Shown here: piece by piece, positions 6,692 to 11,762 of the stretch | How positions within the stretch are numbered: position 1 is the first letter of the stretch | Layout: the number at the start of each line of letters is the position of its first letter | Origin: an uncultured Veillonella sp. | GTDB lineage: Bacteria > Bacillota > Negativicutes > Veillonellales > Veillonellaceae | Assembly (NCBI GenBank): GCA_934216375.1 | Contig: CAKQBP010000023.1 | Span: 1-11,762, forward strand | DNA length: 11,762 nucleotides | Reading direction: 5' to 3' | The notes under the pieces: generated by a model | Databases searched by the model: none | What the model was told of the DNA's origin: nothing | What the model saw: the letters and a program-made list of their open reading frames with translations, nothing else | Translations under genes and position numbers: made by a program

Positions 6692-7140
6692 TGGAGATTC
6701 GTTTGGCTACAATAGATGATGCTCAAGCTATCTATGCTATTGAACAACAGTCTTTTTCTGTTCCTTGGAGTTTAGAATCTGTTCTCGTTGAGTTAGAAGG
6801 GGCATCAAATAAATTATATATGGTAATTTGTGAGGAGAACAAAATTGTTGGATATGCAGGTGCTTGGCTTGTATACGATGAAGGTCAAATCACGAATATC
6901 GCTATTATTCCTTCCGCACGAGGTAAGGGATATGGATCAAAACTTACCAAGCAATTAATAGATGAATGTCTTACGAGAGGCATGAAAGAAATTTTCTTAG
7001 AGGTGCGCATATCTAATTTAGCAGCATTGGCTATGTATAGAAATTTAGGATTTTCTGTAAAAGGAATTCGTAAAGATTATTATTCAGAGCCTACGGAAGA
7101 TGCTTATATTATGTCTCTCGTTTCAGAGGAAATAGAATGA
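6691..7140 (+). CDS. rimI: Ribosomal-protein-alanine N-acetyltransferase-like GNAT enzyme
   Basis: A 149-residue GNAT acetyltransferase of the RimI family, which in E. coli acetylates the N-terminal alanine of ribosomal protein S18. Acetyl-CoA binding is shown by ITNIAIIPSARGKGYG (67-82) with the R/Q-x-x-G-x-G/A motif at 77-82. Glu104 in FLEVR and Tyr116 in AMYRNLGF match positions used as base and acid in the family. The C-terminal DYYSEPTEDAYIMSL is typical of RimI. GGGAG (6679-6683) lies 7 nt before the ATG. It shares one base with tsaB and overlaps tsaD by 4 nt; rimI between tsaB and tsaD is the common Firmicutes arrangement. The actual substrate here could differ from S18. Confidence 0.92.
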   Translation: MEIRLATIDDAQAIYAIEQQSFSVPWSLESVLVELEGASNKLYMVICEENKIVGYAGAWLVYDEGQITNIAIIPSARGKGYGSKLTKQLIDECLTRGMKEIFLEVRISNLAALAMYRNLGFSVKGIRKDYYSEPTEDAYIMSLVSEEIE

Positions 7141-8168
7141 GTATATACACATTAGCCTTGGAAAGTAGCTGTGATGAAACCTCTGCTTCTGTCCTTAAGG
7201 ACGGGCGCACCGTTTTGTCTAATGTTATTTCAAGCCAAGTACCAATACATAGAAAATTTGGTGGCGTTGTACCTGAAATTGCATCACGTCATCATATAGA
7301 ACAAGTTATACCTGTTATAGACCAAGCATTACGTGATGCGAATGTGACTCTACAAGATATCAATCATATTGGTGTTACGTATGGGCCAGGTCTTGTAGGG
7401 GCTTTATTAGTTGGTGTAGCTGCTGCAAAAGGGTTATCCTTTGCTACAGGGATTCCCTTGGTGCCAGTGCACCATATGGAAGGTCATATTTTTGCTAACT
7501 TTTTAGCTAATCCAGAACTGGAGCCTCCGTTTTTAAGTCTCGTTGTATCTGGTGGTCATACCATGTTAGTACATGTAAAAGGATATGAAGAATTTGATGT
7601 TCTTGGTCAAACACGAGATGACGCAGCTGGCGAGGCTTTTGATAAGATTGCACGGGTTATGGGATTCCCTTATCCAGGGGGCCCTCATATCGATGCCCTT
7701 GCCGTTGAAGGGAATCCAGAGGCTATTGAATTTCCAAAGGCTTTAAGTGAACCAGGTAATTTTGAATTTAGCTTTAGTGGTTTGAAATCCGCAGTTTTAA
7801 ACTATTTAAATAGTAAGCAACAAAAGAATGAGCCTATCAATCAAGCTGATGTGGCTGCATCGTTTCAAAAGGCCATCGTAGATGTGTTAGTAGAAAAGAC
7901 GAAAGATGCCGCACATACTTTAGGTGAAAGTCGTATTACTATTGCTGGCGGTGTATCAGCTAATAAAGGATTACAAAAGGCTTTAGAAGCTATGTGTGTA
8001 GAAGAAGGCTTTACTTATTACAAACCACATAAAATATTGTCTACTGACAATGCTGCCATGATTGGATGTCGAGCTTATTATATGGCGCAGGCTGGAAAAT
8101 TTGGCGATTTAACATTGAATGCAAAGCCTAGTGTTGAAATTGGATACGTATCTTGGAAAGAGGATTAA
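7137..8168 (+). CDS. tsaD: tRNA N6-adenosine threonylcarbamoyltransferase, catalytic subunit
   Basis: Catalytic ASKHA-fold subunit that transfers the threonylcarbamoyl group from TC-AMP to N6 of A37 in ANN-reading tRNAs, acting with TsaB and TsaE. It has 343 residues, the normal length. Conserved elements are LALESSCDETS (6-16), TYGPGLVGALLVG (81-93), the metal ligands His113 and His117 in HHMEGH, VVSGGHT (136-142), GEAFDKIARVMG, PGGPHID, and the third ligand Asp304 in STDNAAMIG. The start overlaps rimI (ATGA) and has AGAGGA (7125-7130) 6 nt upstream. The partner enzyme TsaC/Sua5, which makes TC-AMP, is not in the window. Also known as Gcp/YgjD; the old glycoprotease name should not be used. 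Confidence 0.97.
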   Translation: MSIYTLALESSCDETSASVLKDGRTVLSNVISSQVPIHRKFGGVVPEIASRHHIEQVIPVIDQALRDANVTLQDINHIGVTYGPGLVGALLVGVAAAKGLSFATGIPLVPVHHMEGHIFANFLANPELEPPFLSLVVSGGHTMLVHVKGYEEFDVLGQTRDDAAGEAFDKIARVMGFPYPGGPHIDALAVEGNPEAIEFPKALSEPGNFEFSFSGLKSAVLNYLNSKQQKNEPINQADVAASFQKAIVDVLVEKTKDAAHTLGESRITIAGGVSANKGLQKALEAMCVEEGFTYYKPHKILSTDNAAMIGCRAYYMAQAGKFGDLTLNAKPSVEIGYVSWKED

Positions 8169-8170
8169 TC

Positions 8171-9562
8171 GTGGATATTGGTCAAGATATTTTAAATAGA
8201 ACACCATTAGGACCATTACAAACCTCATTACTTGAGCATATTAGTAAACTCATATCCTTTGGCGAGTCTTTAACTCGTCAAAGGATACAGATTTTTACAC
8301 CCCTACTAGAGACAGGACAAGGTGAGAGATCACAACAATGTGCAGATATGCTATGTATAGAACGCAGTGATCAAGGGATTACTACACGTCAATTAAAAGG
8401 CAGTCATACGTGGCATGCTATGATGAAAGATGGTCAACCACTTATCGGGTTAGATGACAAACAGCGTCAACATGTCTTTCCTATCGTAGACAACGGAGGT
8501 CGTATTATTGGGGGGATATCTTTTACATTATCACCATCTATTAAGGCAGAACAATATGAGCAAGAATACCTTTTGTCTGATACGATGCAACGTCTTATGC
8601 TGACGGCTATTGATGAACAAATAGTGTCTTACGAACCTATGTCCTATTTTGATGGTTTAATTATTTTCGACGACACTTATAAAATACTGTATGCTAACGA
8701 TGCAGCTATGAAGTTAGTAGATGTATTAGGCTTTGATCGTCGCTTGGTAGGTTCATCAATTTTTAGCAGTACCTTAAAGATGTCCGCTATACAGCAGGTA
8801 TTATTAGATAGAAGTATACGTACAAATGAAGAAATCTATCAAGATATGGTAATTCGTCAGCACATGATTCCTATTGCTATGGGGCGCAATGAAACGAGGT
8901 GCTTTTTAGTTCTTCATGATTGTACTCGTGAAAGTAAACAGCAACAAGAATTATTGGTTAAAAATTCCATTATCAAAGAGGTTCATCATCGTGTAAAAAA
9001 TAACTTACAAACTGTAGCAGGGTTATTGCGTATGGAGGCGAGACGCTCTAGCTTGCCAGATGTAAAGCAAGCACTCCAAGAGGGGATTAATCGTATCGAG
9101 AGCATGGCTCTAGTTCACGATATAGTGTCTCATTACGATGAGGATTATATTGGTATCCGATCAATTTACGATGAATTATGTCGTTTGTTGCGTATGAGTA
9201 TGGTGCGACAAGATCAAGAGGTTACTTTTACTTACAGTGGCGAAGATATGCTAATTTCTTCTCATATGGCGAGTTATGTATCTCTTATAATTAATGAATT
9301 GATTACGAATAGCTTAGAACATGGGTTAGACGGGAATCGTGGAAATGTTCATCTAGCAGTTACTGATGCAGGTAGTACAATTAAATTGGCTTTTACAGAT
9401 AACGGAAAAGGATTGCCTAGTGATTTTTCTGTTTCGTCTAATAAACGGTTAGGTTTAACAATTATTAATAATTTAGTTACTCATGAATTAAAAGGAAGTT
9501 TATCCATAGAAAATACTGGAACAGGTGTATTGGTGACGATATATATGAAAAAGGAGGCATAA
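8171..9562 (+). CDS. Cytosolic sensor histidine kinase, HisKA_2 type (PdtaS/EutW-like)
   Basis: A 463-residue soluble histidine kinase, partner of the ANTAR regulator that starts immediately after it. There is no signal peptide or membrane helix, so it senses an internal cue. Layout: N-terminal sensor region (about 5-135) resembling the H_kinase_N/GAF-like domain of PdtaS, a PAS-like domain (about 150-255, with GLIIFDDTYKILYANDAAM), a HisKA_2 dimerisation domain with EVHHRVKNN (270-278; one His of the HH pair accepts phosphate), and a HATPase_c domain with NELITNSLEHG (375-385), DNGKGLP (410-416) and LGLTIINNLV. I choose GTG 8171 because AGAGGA (8159-8164) lies 6 nt before it; the frame stays open to TTG 8153 inside tsaD, which has no binding site. 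It follows tsaD by 2 nt, so it is in the same operon. The signal is unknown; mycobacterial PdtaS has been linked to copper and nitric oxide, EutW to ethanolamine. Confidence 0.9.
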   Translation: MDIGQDILNRTPLGPLQTSLLEHISKLISFGESLTRQRIQIFTPLLETGQGERSQQCADMLCIERSDQGITTRQLKGSHTWHAMMKDGQPLIGLDDKQRQHVFPIVDNGGRIIGGISFTLSPSIKAEQYEQEYLLSDTMQRLMLTAIDEQIVSYEPMSYFDGLIIFDDTYKILYANDAAMKLVDVLGFDRRLVGSSIFSSTLKMSAIQQVLLDRSIRTNEEIYQDMVIRQHMIPIAMGRNETRCFLVLHDCTRESKQQQELLVKNSIIKEVHHRVKNNLQTVAGLLRMEARRSSLPDVKQALQEGINRIESMALVHDIVSHYDEDYIGIRSIYDELCRLLRMSMVRQDQEVTFTYSGEDMLISSHMASYVSLIINELITNSLEHGLDGNRGNVHLAVTDAGSTIKLAFTDNGKGLPSDFSVSSNKRLGLTIINNLVTHELKGSLSIENTGTGVLVTIYMKKEA

Positions 9563-10141
9563 ATGCGCGTTTTAATCGTGGATGATGAATCCCTAATACG
9601 TATGGATTTACGAGATATTATTGAGTCTTGTGGTCATGAAGTCGTTGCAGAAGGTACAAATGGTGTTGAAGCTTTAGCACTTTGTAAAAAACATAAGCCA
9701 GATATTATATTGATGGATGTTAAGATGCCAGAATTAGATGGTATTGAGGCGGCACGTCAAATTGGCTTTCACCATGAAGCACCTGTAGTATTATTAACAA
9801 GTTATAGCCAGCAAGATTTAATCGATAAGGCTCGAGATTCTGGTGTATATGGCTATTTAATTAAACCAGTACGGGAGGAACAGTTAGTTCCTACCTTAGA
9901 GCTGGCTTTAGGTCGCTATAAAAGTGATGCTCAGTTGCGAGAAAAGATGGCTGAGCTAGAACAGTCATTAGAAGATCGTAAAATCATTCAAAAGGGAACT
10001 GGTATATTAATGGAACTATATTCTATATCTGAAGTGGAAGCGTATAATCGGATCCGCACTTTAAGTATGAATAAACAAATATCTATTATAGAAACATGTA
10101 ATCTCATCATTAAACAGTCTAATAAGTCAAATAATATCTAA
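9563..10141 (+). CDS. ANTAR-domain response regulator, RNA-binding transcription antiterminator (PdtaR/EutV-like)
   Basis: A 192-residue two-component regulator whose output binds RNA rather than DNA. The receiver domain (1 to about 118) has acidic Asp7/Asp8, phosphoacceptor Asp52 in LMDVKMP, Thr79-Ser80 and Lys101 in IKP. A helical linker (about 118-135) leads to the ANTAR domain (about 130-187), recognised by KIIQKGTGILMELYSISEVEAYNRIR and the Ile/Leu-rich last helix. On phosphorylation such proteins dimerise and bind two tandem hairpins with six-base loops, hiding an intrinsic terminator and letting transcription continue. The ATG follows the kinase stop with no gap, with AAGGAGG (9551-9557) 5 nt upstream. 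No target hairpin pair was recognised in the window, so the regulated genes lie elsewhere. Family certain, targets unknown. Confidence 0.93.
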   Translation: MRVLIVDDESLIRMDLRDIIESCGHEVVAEGTNGVEALALCKKHKPDIILMDVKMPELDGIEAARQIGFHHEAPVVLLTSYSQQDLIDKARDSGVYGYLIKPVREEQLVPTLELALGRYKSDAQLREKMAELEQSLEDRKIIQKGTGILMELYSISEVEAYNRIRTLSMNKQISIIETCNLIIKQSNKSNNI

Positions 10142-10166
10142 AAAGTCAAAAAATCAAAATTAGTAC

Positions 10167-10194
10167 TTGCAATTATTTTAACTTAGGTTATAAT
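10167..10194 (+). promoter_or_regulatory. Sigma-A promoter of groESL
   Basis: TTGCAA (10167-10172) and a perfect TATAAT (10189-10194) are separated by 16 nt. Transcription should begin about 7 nt downstream, near 10201, right at the edge of the CIRCE operator. The match and its position ahead of a heat-shock operon make this a good call. Confidence 0.85.
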
Positions 10195-10205
10195 AATACT
10201 TGTGA

Positions 10206-10232
10206 TTAGCACTCAATGAGTTAGAGTGCTAA
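10206..10232 (+). promoter_or_regulatory. CIRCE operator (HrcA binding site)
   Basis: TTAGCACTC (10206-10214) and GAGTGCTAA (10224-10232) form the exact 9-bp inverted repeat with the canonical 9-nt spacer. HrcA repressor binds it and releases it on heat stress, when GroEL is busy with unfolded protein. It lies just after the predicted transcription start and so can block initiation and also appear in the mRNA leader. hrcA itself is not in the window. Confidence 0.97.
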
Positions 10233-10272
10233 TAAATTATGGAGATTAACTAGTAAAAAGGAGTGACATTAT

Positions 10273-10554
10273 ATGTTAAAACCATTAGCTGACCGCGTTC
10301 TTATCCGTCTAGAAGCAAAAGAAGAAAAAACTAAAAGTGGTATCTTCCTTCCTGATACAGCTAAAGAAAAGCCTCAAGAAGGTGTAGTTGTAGCTGTAGG
10401 TGCTGGTAAAGTATATGACAATGGTCAACGTGTAGCTCCAGAAGTTAAAGTTGGCGACACTGTTATGTTTGCAAAATATGCTGGTAGCGAATTAGAAATC
10501 GATGGCGCTACTCATTTGATTATTAGCGAACGCGATATTTTAGCAGTATTATAA
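10273..10554 (+). CDS. groES: Co-chaperonin GroES
   Basis: The 10-kDa lid of the chaperonin; seven copies cap GroEL and enclose the folding chamber in the cytosol. The 93 residues are normal length. It begins [13 protein letters not shown], has the mobile loop [18 protein letters not shown] (about 17-34), the GVVVAVGAG strand, and ends [13 protein letters not shown], all typical of GroES. AAGGAG (10258-10263) is 9 nt before the ATG. It is transcribed from a CIRCE-controlled promoter and followed 112 nt later by groEL. Confidence 0.98.
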   Translation: MLKPLADRVLIRLEAKEEKTKSGIFLPDTAKEKPQEGVVVAVGAGKVYDNGQRVAPEVKVGDTVMFAKYAGSELEIDGATHLIISERDILAVL

Positions 10555-10561
10555 TCGCTGA

Positions 10562-10584
10562 TTTATAGTCTATATGACTATAAA
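10562..10584 (+). other. Hairpin between groES and groEL
   Basis: TTTATAGTC (10562-10570) and GACTATAAA (10576-10584) form a perfect 9-bp stem with a 5-nt loop TATAT, starting 8 nt after the groES stop. No T tract follows, so it is unlikely to stop transcription. It could protect the 3' end of a groES mRNA or mark a processing site. A smaller TGCC/GGCA hairpin sits at about 10606-10617. Confidence 0.4.
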
Positions 10585-10654
10585 AACTGATGATACATTC
10601 TATATTGCCTAAGGGCACATATATTTCGTTACATTGGATAGTGTTACTATTTAG

Positions 10655-11762
<1,108 letters not shown>

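Noticed and set aside
8153..8170. Upstream extension of the kinase to a TTG codon inside tsaD
   Set aside because: No ribosome binding site precedes it, whereas GTG 8171 has AGAGGA at 6 nt.
10124..10150. Direct repeat AAGTCAAA at the end of the regulator gene (10124-10131 and 10143-10150)
   Set aside because: Eight bases in A-rich sequence; expected by chance and with no symmetry or known role.

Overview
The window looks like a chromosomal, housekeeping-rich segment from a low-GC member of the Firmicutes. A Negativicutes source, most likely Veillonella or a close relative, fits best. The reasons are the AT-rich codon use, strong AGGAGG-type ribosome binding sites, the gene order thiL-tsaE-tsaB-rimI-tsaD followed further on by groESL (also the order I recall from Bacillus subtilis), and an AMIN-type amidase, a domain more usual in diderms and in Negativicutes/Clostridia. 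The genus is my inference; no rRNA gene is present to confirm it. All genes are on the + strand. I see no mobile element, tRNA, rRNA, CRISPR array or sign of recent transfer.

Region 1 (1-2466): the 3' part of a bifunctional NAD(P)HX repair enzyme (nnr, 5' end cut off) overlaps by 4 nt a lipoprotein carrying a ComEC-type metallo-beta-lactamase domain. Region 2 (2467-2710): about 240 nt of AT-rich non-coding DNA with hairpins and a possible promoter. Region 3 (2711-4423): an envelope pair, an AMIN/Amidase_3 cell-wall amidase and a GerMN-domain lipoprotein, closed by a strong intrinsic terminator that is a perfect 34-nt palindrome.

Region 4 (4429-10141): a new promoter starts a tightly packed run of seven genes: thiL, tsaE, tsaB, rimI, tsaD, then a cytosolic sensor histidine kinase and an ANTAR-domain response regulator (PdtaS/PdtaR or EutW/EutV type). 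Junctions are overlaps of 1-17 nt or gaps of 0-2 nt. tsaB, tsaD and tsaE together supply the second half of tRNA t6A37 synthesis; thiL makes thiamine diphosphate; rimI is the usual passenger N-acetyltransferase. The kinase/ANTAR pair is the most interesting content, because ANTAR proteins act on RNA to prevent transcription termination and their targets are not obvious here.

Region 5 (10142-11762): a sigma-A promoter with a perfect CIRCE operator drives groES and groEL; groEL runs off the end of the window. I see no terminator between the response regulator and groES, so readthrough from region 4 into the chaperonin operon is possible.

Most of the window is well-known biology. The points worth a second look are the orphan ANTAR system, the lipid-anchored ComEC-like hydrolase, the amidase/GerMN pair and the structured leader in front of it. 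Three starts (amidase, thiL, kinase) are better placed downstream of the longest open frame.
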